The notes beneath the pieces are model-generated. The model was given only the letters and a program-made list of their open reading frames with translations, did not search any database and was not told where the DNA came from. The translations under genes and the position numbers were made by a program. From Limnohabitans sp. (GTDB taxonomy: Bacteria; Pseudomonadota; Gammaproteobacteria; Burkholderiales; Burkholderiaceae_C), in the NCBI GenBank assembly GCA_023260735.1, contig JALQUL010000298.1, forward strand, positions 1 to 16,610: a stretch of 16,610 bases of DNA, read 5' to 3'. Below, in pieces: positions 1 through 7,942 of the stretch (position 1 is its first letter; the number at the start of each line of letters is the position of its first letter).

Positions 1-173
1 GCATACTACAGCTGTAATGGGTCTGTGAAAGCCAAAGCACTTTATTCAACCAATCTTAGTCTAGGCATGGTCCAACGTAAAAATTTTTTGCTAGATTGCT
101 TATCCTTTAATTATTACTGTGGGATAAAAAGGTTCTTGAAAGACAGTTTTTAACAATATCAATAATAATGAAA

Positions 174-201
174 TTTATCACATATAAGCGTTTAATATAA
201 T
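174..201 (+). promoter_or_regulatory. possible sigma70 promoter of the Sel1-repeat gene
   Basis: A perfect TATAAT hexamer lies at 196-201, with a weak -35 (TTTATC, 174-179) 16 bases upstream. The -10 sits inside an all-A/T inverted repeat (arms 194-200 and 204-210). The next start codon is at 264. In such an AT-rich stretch a TATAAT can occur by chance, so this is a candidate only. Confidence 0.3.
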
Positions 202-263
202 TATTATATTGTTGTAAATGGGTAAACTATCAAAATCAAATTTTTGCTTTTCACCCACTTACC

Positions 264-1304
264 ATGTTAAAAATTTTTTCACTTGTTTTGTCATTAACTG
301 GCTTCTTGGCCTGCCCCATCGCAATTGCCCAAACTGCTAATACTTTGACTAGTCCTACCCCTCCGCAAAGGGCAACGGGTTGGTGGAAAGTGACGGGCAG
401 CTTAATTGAAGGTACGTCACATACATGTATATCACAAGCAAAAGACAATCTCATCAAGCATGAAACATGGCGTAATTTTGATAGCCAATGTGTTGTCAAC
501 TCCGAAAAAAAGCAAGTCAGAAAATATACCTTAACAGCGACTTGCCAAGAAGATGTTCAGTTTACCACCGTCTTTGAAGGTGATTTCCAAAAAAAATATA
601 CGGTTACAACCAAGCTTCAATTTTTATCCGATGACTCAGCAAAACCAGCCACCATGGTCTTAAAAGGCGAGTGGATTTCTGCTACTTGCCCGCCCGATGT
701 TGCACCGGGTGTGCAAAAGCACAGCGATGGTAAAAAAACTAAAAGTGTTTATGAAGAGTTTGATGTAGCAAGCATTACTATAAAGGCTGATTCTGGCGAT
801 GCAAAGGCTCAGTACGATTTAGCGCTTTTGTATGCCTCTGGTGATGGCGTTGCAGAAAGCAAAGATAAAGCGGCTCACTATTTACAACTTGCCGCCAATC
901 AAAATCTTAAGGAGGCTCAAATGGAGTTGTCTGCATTTTATTTGCAAGGCATAGGTGGTCTTCAACAAGATTATGAAATGGCTTTTAAGTGGGCCTTAAA
1001 AGCTGCTCAGCAGGGCCACCCTTATGCTTGTGTGGTCATGGCTAACTTTTATGAAAAAGGAATTGGTGTAGCTTCTAACGATGAGCAAGCATTTTATTGG
1101 GCCAATAAAATGGCCACAGCAGGAGATCTCAACTCTATAAATAATTTGGCAAGGTATTACGAAGAAGGTATTGGTGTTAAAAAAGATTTTAAAAAGGCTA
1201 TTACTTTATACCTCAAAGTGGCCAAACAAAATGAAAGTAAACTTTTAGCTTTATTAGCAAAAGAACGAATCAATGATTTAAAAAAGCAGTTAAAAAATAG
1301 TTAA
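264..1304 (+). CDS. secreted DUF3617-like / Sel1-repeat protein
   Basis: A 346-residue exported protein. Residues 1-22 form a signal peptide with a hydrophobic core and a plausible cut after AIA (A22), so the mature protein is probably periplasmic. Residues 38-145 begin with a GWWKVTG stretch and contain spaced cysteines (C55, C76, C94, C142), resembling the DUF3617 fold; this assignment is tentative. Residues 178-321 hold four Sel1-type repeats (about 36 residues each) with the typical A..L...Y..G.GV pattern. Sel1 repeats build alpha-solenoids that bind other proteins, often in envelope or signalling roles; the partner here is unknown. The ATG at 264 fits the signal peptide, but there is no Shine-Dalgarno sequence before it. 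No neighbour shares its strand closely enough to form an operon. The Sel1 call is strong and the N-terminal domain call is weak. Confidence 0.85.
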   Translation: MLKIFSLVLSLTGFLACPIAIAQTANTLTSPTPPQRATGWWKVTGSLIEGTSHTCISQAKDNLIKHETWRNFDSQCVVNSEKKQVRKYTLTATCQEDVQFTTVFEGDFQKKYTVTTKLQFLSDDSAKPATMVLKGEWISATCPPDVAPGVQKHSDGKKTKSVYEEFDVASITIKADSGDAKAQYDLALLYASGDGVAESKDKAAHYLQLAANQNLKEAQMELSAFYLQGIGGLQQDYEMAFKWALKAAQQGHPYACVVMANFYEKGIGVASNDEQAFYWANKMATAGDLNSINNLARYYEEGIGVKKDFKKAITLYLKVAKQNESKLLALLAKERINDLKKQLKNS

Positions 1305-1669
1305 TTTTGAGGTCTAGACAATTAAAGTATTCAGCACCTTTTTTAAAATAAAAACTGAATATGACAAAATCCTTATTTTTAGACTTTGAAGGGTATTGCA
1401 TGCCGATACCGCCATCAAAGATCAATTGTTGACAAGAGTTTTTTGTGAGACGATTGAATGTGGCAAACCACATTTGATATTGTGGTAGAGATTCCAGTTG
1501 GCTGCCCACAGTTAATCGCAGGTGAGCCGGCTACTGGCATTACCCCTCTAGACATTGAAAAATTACAGGCTTGGTTATTGAGCTAACTAAGCTGACTAAA
1601 ATTAAGCCTTGGTTGCCAACTATTCTATTTAAATCTAAAATCAATTTTTACTTTTTAAAGTGCGGTTTT
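1305..1669. other. 365-base gap without a convincing intact gene
   Basis: AT-rich spacer between the Sel1 protein and the SMR exporter. A 79-codon open frame on the minus strand has an implausible composition, rich in F, K and N, and I do not accept it. The only protein-like stretch is on the plus strand near 1458-1586, listed separately as a possible remnant. No strong terminator or promoter was recognised. Confidence 0.5.
1458..1586 (+). pseudogene. possible remnant of a decayed gene (C-terminal fragment)
   Basis: A short open frame encodes about 42 residues ending in a composition that looks like real protein, with the motif CPQLIAGEP and then PLDIEKLQAWL before the stop. Upstream in another frame (about 1390-1486) is another protein-like stretch containing KDQLLTRVFCETIECG, so a frameshifted gene is possible. 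The ending loosely recalls C-termini of cytochrome-c-like surface proteins, where an LQAWI-type helix closes the domain, but I cannot assign a family. There is no ribosome binding site. It may be chance. Confidence 0.2.
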
Positions 1670-2008
1670 ATGTTGGCAGTTCAAACAATATCTTCAGCTT
1701 GGTTACTTATTTTAGTTTCGGGTTGCCTAGAAATTTTATTTTCTATTTGCCTTAAATATTCAGATGGCTTTAACAAACCTCTTTATTCAATAATTGCCAT
1801 TGTTTCGGCAGCACTTAGTTTATGGCTCATGAGCTTATCTTTAAAACTCATTCCTATTGGCACAGCCTATGCGGTTTGGGCTGGTATTGGAGCTGCAGGC
1901 ACTGCTATTGTGGGCTTGCTCATGTTTGGTGAGTCGGTCTCCATGCTAAGGCTTGTGGCCATTAGCATGGTCATAATTGGAATTGTGATGCTCCAATTAT
2001 TTGCCTAA
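1670..2008 (+). CDS. SMR family transporter, SugE/Gdx-like
   Basis: A 112-residue four-helix inner-membrane protein of the small multidrug resistance family, which works as an antiparallel dimer exchanging protons for cations. Hydrophobic segments lie at about 9-29, 38-58, 65-86 and 92-111. The essential membrane glutamate is E21, followed by the LKY and DGF motifs at 28-33. The loop GTAYAVW (64-70), then GIGAAG and a GES near 87-89, is closer to SugE/Gdx guanidinium exporters than to EmrE. The tryptophan that usually sits three residues after the glutamate in Gdx proteins is phenylalanine (F24), so substrate choice may differ. I chose ATG 1670 because it gives the standard SMR length and start; the frame can be extended to a TTG at 1571, but that adds an unrelated polar stretch. 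The 3' end overlaps the convergent helicase gene by 12 bases. Confidence 0.88.
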   Translation: MLAVQTISSAWLLILVSGCLEILFSICLKYSDGFNKPLYSIIAIVSAALSLWLMSLSLKLIPIGTAYAVWAGIGAAGTAIVGLLMFGESVSMLRLVAISMVIIGIVMLQLFA

Positions 2009-3370
2009 TTTACCCCGCTTATTATCAGATGCAGCTTGTGCTCTTAATTTGTCCTTTTTGCTTGGCCTACGACCTTTTATACCTCCGTTGGGGTCAAGTA
2101 TCACAGGTGCAATTGCCACCCTAGGTGTAAAGGCAAATTTTTCTTCTTTAAGGTGTAACTTTTCATCGACATCATCGGTCGTGTCATTAAGTTCTTCGCT
2201 TGGTTCAAAACCCGCTTCAAGTTCCAACTCAATTGCTACTTCGTTACGTTTTTGAATTAACTTCCAATGGGCAGTGTCTTGCGGTGTAACAAAGCTCAGC
2301 GCCAAACCAGTTAAACCTGCACGACCCGTTCTACCAATTCGGTGAACATAATCTGTGGCAGAACGGGGCAGGTCATAATTGACCACAACCGCAAGCTCTG
2401 CAATATCTAAACCCCTAGAGGCGACATCGGTGGCCACTACTACTTTTAAGCGTTTAGCTTTGAAGTCAGCTAACACCTGGCTTCGTTTGCCTTGGCTTAA
2501 TTCACCATGAAAAGGTTCGGCATAAATACGCGCACGACGCAGTTTTTCTGCTACTACTTCGGCGCGGTGTTTGCTTGCGACAAAAACAAGCACACCTTGC
2601 CAGTGATTCATTTCAATTAAATGGCGTAGCAATTGTGTACGATGCTTAAGGTCAACCATAAACGCTTTTTGCGAAATAGCCGCCTGCGAGGCTGCCACTG
2701 GGCTTACTTGTATAGAGGCAGGATTTTTTAGTAAAAAATCTGCTAACTCATTCACATCGTCAGGGAATGTGGCAGATAGCAAAAGGTTTTGACGCTTTTT
2801 AGGTAATAAATAAAAAATTTCATTGAGCTCTTGGGTAAAGCCCATGTCCAATAAACGGTCTGCTTCATCAAGTACCAAGTGTTGTACTTGATCAATTTTT
2901 AAAGCGTTATGCTCGATTAAATCTAATAATCGACCAGGTGTAGCCACCACAATATCGGCTCCACCTCTTAAGTGCATCATTTGGGGATTAATAGAAACAC
3001 CACCATAAACGGTTGCTAACTTAATTGAGGTTTGCATGTTTTTACACAAGCTTTGAATGGTTTCGCCAATTTGAGCGCAAAGGTCTCGGGTGGGTGCTAA
3101 TATAAGTGTTTTAACAACACGTCCGCCAGCCTCCGCTATGCCAAAGTTGTTAAGTTGATTTTTGTTTAAAATTAATTTTTGCACCAAAGGCAAAACATAG
3201 GCAGCTGTTTTACCAGAACCAGTAGGCGCTTGGGCTAATAAGTCACGGCCTTTTAATACCAACGGAATGGCTTGGGCTTGAATGGGAGTGGCAGTTTGGT
3301 AGTTTTTTTGTTGGATTGCCGTTAAAATTTGTGGGTCTAGGCCAAGCTCAAGAAAAGAGTGCAATGTCAT
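1997..3370 (-). CDS. rhlE: RhlE-like DEAD-box ATP-dependent RNA helicase
   Basis: A 457-residue cytosolic RNA helicase, likely acting in ribosome assembly or RNA turnover. The motifs appear in order: Q-motif region (F6 to Q31), Walker A APTGSGKT (48-55), PTRDL (93-97), TPGR (144-147), DEAD (168-171), SAT (199-201), SRGLDI (318-323) and HRIGRTGR (343-350). The VYGGVSINPQMM segment (121-132) and the overall layout match RhlE better than SrmB, DeaD or RhlB. Motif Ia reads PTRDL rather than the usual PTREL, a conservative change. The tail (about 385-457) is acidic and then strongly basic, as is common for RNA tethering. The ATG at 3370 is chosen over an in-frame TTG at 3385 because it starts just before the Q-motif. 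No Shine-Dalgarno is evident. The gene is transcribed alone, convergent with the SMR gene. Confidence 0.93.
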   Translation of the reverse strand: MTLHSFLELGLDPQILTAIQQKNYQTATPIQAQAIPLVLKGRDLLAQAPTGSGKTAAYVLPLVQKLILNKNQLNNFGIAEAGGRVVKTLILAPTRDLCAQIGETIQSLCKNMQTSIKLATVYGGVSINPQMMHLRGGADIVVATPGRLLDLIEHNALKIDQVQHLVLDEADRLLDMGFTQELNEIFYLLPKKRQNLLLSATFPDDVNELADFLLKNPASIQVSPVAASQAAISQKAFMVDLKHRTQLLRHLIEMNHWQGVLVFVASKHRAEVVAEKLRRARIYAEPFHGELSQGKRSQVLADFKAKRLKVVVATDVASRGLDIAELAVVVNYDLPRSATDYVHRIGRTGRAGLTGLALSFVTPQDTAHWKLIQKRNEVAIELELEAGFEPSEELNDTTDDVDEKLHLKEEKFAFTPRVAIAPVILDPNGGIKGRRPSKKDKLRAQAASDNKRGKLGK

Positions 3371-3832
3371 TGAATAAGAAACCAATCCGAATGTAAGAAA
3401 TGCTGTTAGGGGTAAATTAGTGCACAGTTTACGACGACTTGCTCACAATCAAGGCAAAATCGAGTAAATTCGCTGTGATTTTGTGGATAATTGAACTTAA
3501 ACAACGCATAACATGGATAATCTAGCCTTATATTGCTTGCTTACAGCGAAGGCTTTCGCTGTAAATCAAAAATAAAGGCCTTAGCCTGTTTTGTGATGCA
3601 ACTATTCACCCAAGCTAAAAATCAAAAAACACCAACGCTTTTGGTCTCTAGGTATGTAGCTTGTAGGCTTGGCTTATTAAGCTGTCCCTTTATGGGCTTT
3701 ATTGCACCCCTTTTAAGCCCTCTTTATGGTAATAAGTTAAGAGTGGTACAAAAAGAGTCCTTGTTTCCAACTTTCTTTATAAAGAGCTCCTACCTTTATA
3801 AATTTCTCCAATAACTAAAATTGAGTAAAACT
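3371..3832. other. 462-base intergenic region rich in inverted repeats
   Basis: This divergent region between the helicase and the DUF6172 gene should carry promoters for both. A TTG-initiated 93-codon open frame at 3533-3814 has no ribosome site and no recognisable motif, so I do not call it a gene. Visible structure includes the perfect stem-loop at 3541-3564, an inverted repeat GGGCTT/AAGCCC (3694-3699 with 3715-3720), and two TTTATAAA copies near 3777-3803. If transcription starts near 3530, the downstream genes have a structured leader of about 300 bases. Confidence 0.5.
3541..3564. repeat. perfect 10-bp inverted repeat (stem-loop)
   Basis: TTACAGCGAA and its exact reverse complement are separated by the four bases GGCT, giving a stable hairpin. 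There is no T-run after it on either strand, so it is not a standard intrinsic terminator. It could be an operator, an RNA leader hairpin or a binding site. It lies in the long spacer upstream of the DUF6172 and hemerythrin genes. Confidence 0.6.
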
Positions 3833-4129
3833 GTGAAAAAAACTTATCCCCTAATAGTCGCTGGCAAAAATGTCGATCGAATTGTAGATTCCATCAAGCA
3901 TGATTTGGGTAAGCATATTAAACGTGAACGTCAGCAAGGCTTGCCATTAGGCGTAGATTTTTGGGATTTTGAATGTTTAGTGGGTGTAACCCAAGAAACT
4001 GCACAAGATGTACATTTTGGTGCATTAAAAGCTAAAATTGATGAAATCGCTGCCAGTGGTGCACCCACTGTGTTTATGCAAATTACTACTAAGCGTGGTA
4101 TTCGCAACTTTACGCCCCGTCAAAATTAA
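3833..4129 (+). CDS. DUF6172 family protein
   Basis: A 98-residue soluble protein that I recognise as the small DUF6172 family of proteobacteria: a KKTYPL start, a basic stretch KRERQQGLP (30-38), then GVDFWDF (40-46) and a closing beta-like segment. Function is unknown; the basic centre would suit nucleic-acid or protein binding, but that is a guess. The start is a GTG at 3833, chosen because family members begin with M-K-K-T-Y-P and because a weak GAG (3823-3825) lies at a suitable distance. A TTG at 3821 in the same frame would add four residues. The stop overlaps the ribosome binding site of the hemerythrin gene 14 bases downstream, so the two are very likely co-transcribed. Confidence 0.8.
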   Translation: MKKTYPLIVAGKNVDRIVDSIKHDLGKHIKRERQQGLPLGVDFWDFECLVGVTQETAQDVHFGALKAKIDEIAASGAPTVFMQITTKRGIRNFTPRQN

Positions 4130-4143
4130 GGAGTCTTCGGTTT

Positions 4144-4626
4144 ATGGCACAACTTCAATGGTCTGAAAATTTGGTATTAGGTATGCCGCAAGTCGATCAA
4201 ACTCATCAAGAGTTTGTTGCACTTTTAGCCACTGTTGCAAGCGCAACTGAAGCTCAATTAAGAACCCTTTATTTAGAATTGCTTGCCCATACCAAAGTGC
4301 ATTTTGGTATGGAAGATCAATGGATGCAAGCCACCGAGTTCGCCAGTTTTCATTGCCATTCTATGCAGCACACCATGGTGCTTGATGTGATGCAACAAGC
4401 CCTTGACCGCTATGATGAGGGTGACCTAGAAGTCTTAAGAGTTGTGGCACATGAGTTGGGCTTGTGGTTCGAACATCACGCTGACGCAATGGATGCAGCC
4501 TTGGTAGGCCATTTACAAAAAATTGGCTTCGATGCCACGACTGGCAGGATTAACAACCCAGAAGCTTTGGCAAGAGCTTCTAAGGCCGCTTGCGGTGAGC
4601 CCGATCATGCGTGCGCAAGTGCATAA
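4144..4626 (+). CDS. bacteriohemerythrin (diiron O2-binding protein)
   Basis: A 160-residue cytosolic four-helix-bundle protein that binds O2 reversibly at a non-heme diiron site; bacterial forms serve in oxygen storage, sensing or delivery. All seven expected iron ligands are present in order: H21, H53, E57, H72, H76, H112 and D117, with the typical HF..E, H...H and H....D spacing. The body (1-120) matches single-domain bacteriohemerythrin. A tail of about 40 residues, including C150 and C157, is longer than usual. The ATG at 4144 has a strong AAGGAG (4128-4133) that overlaps the preceding stop. It forms a two-gene unit with the DUF6172 gene, and the intrinsic terminator at 4697 closes the unit. 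No sensor or methyl-accepting domain is fused. Confidence 0.93.
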   Translation: MAQLQWSENLVLGMPQVDQTHQEFVALLATVASATEAQLRTLYLELLAHTKVHFGMEDQWMQATEFASFHCHSMQHTMVLDVMQQALDRYDEGDLEVLRVVAHELGLWFEHHADAMDAALVGHLQKIGFDATTGRINNPEALARASKAACGEPDHACASA

Positions 4627-4696
4627 GAGGCAAGTAATGCCAAAACTCAAGCTCAAACATTTGCTTAATTTCTGATTTTTTTTATAATTTTAATCA

Positions 4697-4719
4697 GGGG
4701 TCTTTTAGGCCCCTTTTTT
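4697..4719 (+). terminator. rho-independent terminator after bacteriohemerythrin
   Basis: A GGGGTC/GGCCCC stem with one G-T pair, a five-base loop TTTTA and a run of six T's directly after the stem. A second weaker hairpin, CTGATT/AATCAG (4672-4677 with 4692-4697), lies just upstream. Position and form are textbook for an intrinsic terminator. Confidence 0.85.
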
Positions 4720-4758
4720 CATCCCACTTTTAATATTAGCTTAGTTCATTACATTCAA

Positions 4759-4787
4759 TTGACTTCATCAAAGTCGTTTACTAAAGT
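4759..4787 (+). promoter_or_regulatory. candidate sigma70 promoter of the catabolic block
   Basis: TTGACT (4759-4764) and TAAAGT (4782-4787) are separated by exactly 17 bases. They lie between the hemerythrin terminator and the MFS start at 4919, the right place for a promoter driving the MFS-GMC-MLE-ALDH block. The -35 matches five of six consensus bases and the -10 four of six. Confidence 0.4.
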
Positions 4788-4918
4788 CGAAAAAAACGCC
4801 TCTTTTGTCGCCAATGGTTAAGGCGGATAGTTGCGCCTATGGTAATCTGCATGTAAGAATACAGAAATGTTAGTTACAACAAGCTGGTATTGGGGGGTTA
4901 TTTTGTTAAAGGTTTCAA

Positions 4919-6229
4919 GTGCGTAAACTCTTATTACCCGTTATTTCTTTATTAAGTGGTGTGGCCATGTTGGTGGTCGGCATGAGTCTTTTATTCTCCG
5001 CTATTGGTGTGAGAGCAGGTGACGCAAAATTCACCCCCATGATCACCGGTTTAATTAACTCTGCTTATTTTGCTGGATTTGTGTTGGGTACTTTTGCTTG
5101 TCCAATCATTATTAGGCGAGTTGGCCACATAAGGGCCTTTGCCGCTATGGCTTCCTTGCTTTCTACTTTGCCAATTTTGCATTTGTTGTGGCAAAACGCA
5201 GCTTACTGGGGGGTTCTTCGTTTAGTCACGGGTATATGTCTGGTTGGCCTATATATTGTGGTTGAAAGTTGGCTTAACGTAGTTGCCGACACTTCGATTA
5301 GGGGCAAGGTGTTTGCCGCGTACATGGCAATTAGCGGTATTGCTAGTGCCATTGGTCAATGGATGATTTTAGTGGGAGATAAAAAAAGTTTTTTACCCTT
5401 CGCCCTAGTTTCTATTTTATTTTCTTTTGCGTTATTGCCTCTCACGCTCACTCCAGTCGATGAGCCCGAAGCCGTAGAGTCGCCCGCATTTAGTTTTAAA
5501 GAGCTTTTTTATGTTTCACCAGTAGGAGTGGTAGCCGCTATTTTTTCAGGTTTATTAAACAGTGCTTTTTATAGTTTGGGCACAGTATTTGGCCACGGTG
5601 TGGGTTTTAGTGCCAGTGGTATTGCCACATTTATGGCCGCCACTATTTTAGGCGGTGCTGCTTTTCAGTGGCCAATTGGCCATTATTCTGACCGTCACGA
5701 TAGGTGTTGGGTTTTGTTTTGGGTTTGTGCTTTTGGTGCAGCCTTAGCAGCATTAGGATTTTATTTTGCCCGCGAGCACGAAAATTATCTCATTTTTTTA
5801 GGGGTTGTTTTAGGCGGTCTTATGTTTGCGGTTTATGGGGTAGCGGTAGCCCATGTCAATGATTTAATTGATCCTGCTAAAACCTTGGAGGTGACTGGTG
5901 GTCTGTTACTTTTATACGGTGTAGGCGCCACTATTGGCCCCACCTTAGGCGGTACGGTAATGGAGTTTGCTGGCGAAGAAGGCTTAATGCTTTATTTTGC
6001 AATCTTCCTCGCTTTATTAGCAATATTAACTTGGTATTTTATTGCCACTCGCAGACCCGATCAAATCGCTAGTACAGGGCACAAAAATTATGTCCTTATG
6101 GAAGCTGGTAGTTCACAAGCGGCCTTGCACCTTGATCCTAGGGTACAAAAAGAGCCTAAACCTGCACCTATTCAATCGACTATTGCGAGCCTCATTGATT
6201 CAATCGGCTTTACCGATAAAAAACCTTAA
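4919..6229 (+). CDS. MFS transporter, YcaD-like
   Basis: A 436-residue inner-membrane protein with about 12 hydrophobic segments, of the major facilitator superfamily. It resembles E. coli YcaD in several places: VVESWLN (114-120), the following RGK and AAYM stretch (128-136), GQWMI (146-150) and the second-half WPIGHYSDR (251-259), the MFS motif-A-like loop. YcaD-type transporters lack a firmly known substrate. The C-terminal tail (about 380-436) is hydrophilic and longer than in YcaD. The start is a GTG with AAAGG (4908-4912) six bases before it, giving an N-terminus that runs straight into the first helix. It is the first gene of the catabolic block and probably imports the substrate or exports a product; only 39 bases separate it from the GMC gene. 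The family call is strong, the substrate is unknown. Confidence 0.88.
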   Translation: MRKLLLPVISLLSGVAMLVVGMSLLFSAIGVRAGDAKFTPMITGLINSAYFAGFVLGTFACPIIIRRVGHIRAFAAMASLLSTLPILHLLWQNAAYWGVLRLVTGICLVGLYIVVESWLNVVADTSIRGKVFAAYMAISGIASAIGQWMILVGDKKSFLPFALVSILFSFALLPLTLTPVDEPEAVESPAFSFKELFYVSPVGVVAAIFSGLLNSAFYSLGTVFGHGVGFSASGIATFMAATILGGAAFQWPIGHYSDRHDRCWVLFWVCAFGAALAALGFYFAREHENYLIFLGVVLGGLMFAVYGVAVAHVNDLIDPAKTLEVTGGLLLLYGVGATIGPTLGGTVMEFAGEEGLMLYFAIFLALLAILTWYFIATRRPDQIASTGHKNYVLMEAGSSQAALHLDPRVQKEPKPAPIQSTIASLIDSIGFTDKKP

Positions 6230-6268
6230 CAGCGGGTTTTAAAAATTTTCAAAAACTAAAATCATCTT

Positions 6269-7900
6269 ATGGAAACAAAAAATTTTGACTTTATTGTAGT
6301 AGGAGCCGGTTCAGCGGGCTGTGTCTTAGCTGACAAACTAAGTGATGGGCCTAATGGAGGGTCTGTTTTGGTGCTAGAGGCGGGTGGTTCCGACCAGCAA
6401 GTTTGGATTAAAGTACCTATTGGTTACGGTAAAACTTTTTATGACGAAAAAGTCAATTGGAAGTTTATGGCTCAACCCGATAATGGTTTAAACCAGCGTC
6501 AAATTTATTTTCCGAGGGGTAAGGTGGTAGGTGGCTCTAGCTCTATTAACGCCATGGTTTGGGCCCGTGGTCTGCCTACTGACTATGATGATTGGGCAGC
6601 AATGGGAAATTCGGGTTGGTCTTGGGCCGATGTTAAACCCTTGTTTGAATCCATCGAGCACCGAGTCAATTCTAGTGGTCAAACTACCAGTCAAGATAAG
6701 GGCAAAGGCGCTTTATATGTAAGCGATGTAAAAGATCAATTACATCCTACTGAGCAAGTGTTTTTTGAAGGTGCAAAACAAGCGGGTTTGCCCTTTACAG
6801 ATGACTTTAACGGTAACTCTCCAGAAGGGGTGGGCCGTTATCAAATCAATACCTACAAAGGTCGTCGATGGTCGGCTGCCGATGCGTTTTTACGGCCAGC
6901 TTTAAAACGTGGCAAGGCTCATTTGCAAACTAAAGCAATGGTCCAAAAAATTCTATTTGAAGGCAATACTGCTGTAGGGGTAGAATATTTACATAATGGC
7001 CAAATGGTTCAAGTAAAAGCCCGTCGTGCCGTGGTGTTGGCCAGTGGTGCTATTCAAAGCCCACAGCTCTTACAGGTCTCTGGTGTGGGGCCTGCGCCCT
7101 TGCTAAATGCCGTAGGTGTACCCGTGGTGCTCGATTCACCGCAAGTCGGTCAAAATATGCAAGACCACTTAGCCATGAGTTATTACTATAAATCCACACA
7201 GCCTACTTTAAATAATTTATTAAGTCCATGGTGGGGTAAATTATGGGTGGGTATGAAATATGTGTTCGGTCAAAAAGGTCCACTCTCGATTAGCGTGAAT
7301 CAGTGTGGTGGATTTGTTAAATCAGCACCCGAGCAAGAGCGTCCCGATATGCAGTTGTATTGCAACCCAATTACTTACACTTTGTCTTCTTCGGGTAAAT
7401 CAACCCATATTATTCCCGATAAATTTGCTGGCTTTATTTTGTGCTACCAACCTTGTCGCCCATTAAGCCGAGGTAAGGTTGAAATTACTAGCCCCAGTAT
7501 GCAAGATGCGCCTGCTATTTCGCCTAATTATTTATCCCATCCAGAAGATCAGAAAGCAGCTATTCAAGGGGGGCGTTTAATTCAACAATTAGCCCAAACA
7601 GCTGCAATAAAAGGCTTAATTAAAGCCCCTATAGCCCCCGATTGTTTGCCCATGACAGACGAGCAATTATTAGAAGATTTCCGCCAACGTGCTAGCACTT
7701 GTTATCACCCAGTAGGTACATGTGTAATGGGTACTAATATTGCCAATTCAGTGGTGAGTCCGCAATTAAAAGTACATGGCCTAGAAGCTTTGTTTGTAGT
7801 TGACGCCTCGGTAATGCCTACAGTCACCTCTGGTAATACGCATGCCCCTACTACTTTAATTGCCCACATGGGTGCTAAAGCAATATTGAGTTTAGTTTAG
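6269..7900 (+). CDS. GMC family FAD-dependent oxidoreductase (choline/alcohol dehydrogenase-like)
   Basis: A 543-residue flavoprotein that oxidises an alcohol, probably to an aldehyde. The FAD-binding dinucleotide motif VGAGSAG is at 11-17 and the ribose-binding glutamate at E37 (LVLEAGG). The GMC signature PRGKVVGGSSSIN is at 82-94. The C-terminal substrate domain ends with the CYHPVGT motif and the SGNTHAP motif, placing the catalytic pair at H480 and H525. The length matches BetA-type choline dehydrogenases and polyethylene-glycol or long-chain alcohol dehydrogenases. A histidine at 525, where BetA has asparagine, argues against simple choline dehydrogenase. The next genes encode a dehydratase-like protein and an aldehyde dehydrogenase, so a cascade from alcohol to aldehyde to acid is likely. 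There is no clear Shine-Dalgarno before the ATG, but the FAD motif position fixes the start. Confidence 0.92.
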   Translation: METKNFDFIVVGAGSAGCVLADKLSDGPNGGSVLVLEAGGSDQQVWIKVPIGYGKTFYDEKVNWKFMAQPDNGLNQRQIYFPRGKVVGGSSSINAMVWARGLPTDYDDWAAMGNSGWSWADVKPLFESIEHRVNSSGQTTSQDKGKGALYVSDVKDQLHPTEQVFFEGAKQAGLPFTDDFNGNSPEGVGRYQINTYKGRRWSAADAFLRPALKRGKAHLQTKAMVQKILFEGNTAVGVEYLHNGQMVQVKARRAVVLASGAIQSPQLLQVSGVGPAPLLNAVGVPVVLDSPQVGQNMQDHLAMSYYYKSTQPTLNNLLSPWWGKLWVGMKYVFGQKGPLSISVNQCGGFVKSAPEQERPDMQLYCNPITYTLSSSGKSTHIIPDKFAGFILCYQPCRPLSRGKVEITSPSMQDAPAISPNYLSHPEDQKAAIQGGRLIQQLAQTAAIKGLIKAPIAPDCLPMTDEQLLEDFRQRASTCYHPVGTCVMGTNIANSVVSPQLKVHGLEALFVVDASVMPTVTSGNTHAPTTLIAHMGAKAILSLV

Positions 7901-7942
7901 TTCGTCACTTTATTAATTTAACTATTATTTTCAAAAAACATC

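Noticed and set aside
1..153. Open frame running in from the window edge, 50 codons before a stop
   Set aside because: The composition (Cys, Tyr, Asn, Phe rich) is not convincing and I recognise no family. It could be the tail of an upstream gene, but it cannot be supported from this window.
1270..1509. 79-codon minus-strand open frame
   Set aside because: The composition is unlike a protein, it overlaps the Sel1 gene end, and no start signal is visible.
3533..3814. 93-codon open frame with TTG start
   Set aside because: It has no ribosome site and no family resemblance, it overlaps inverted repeats, and it lies in a promoter region.
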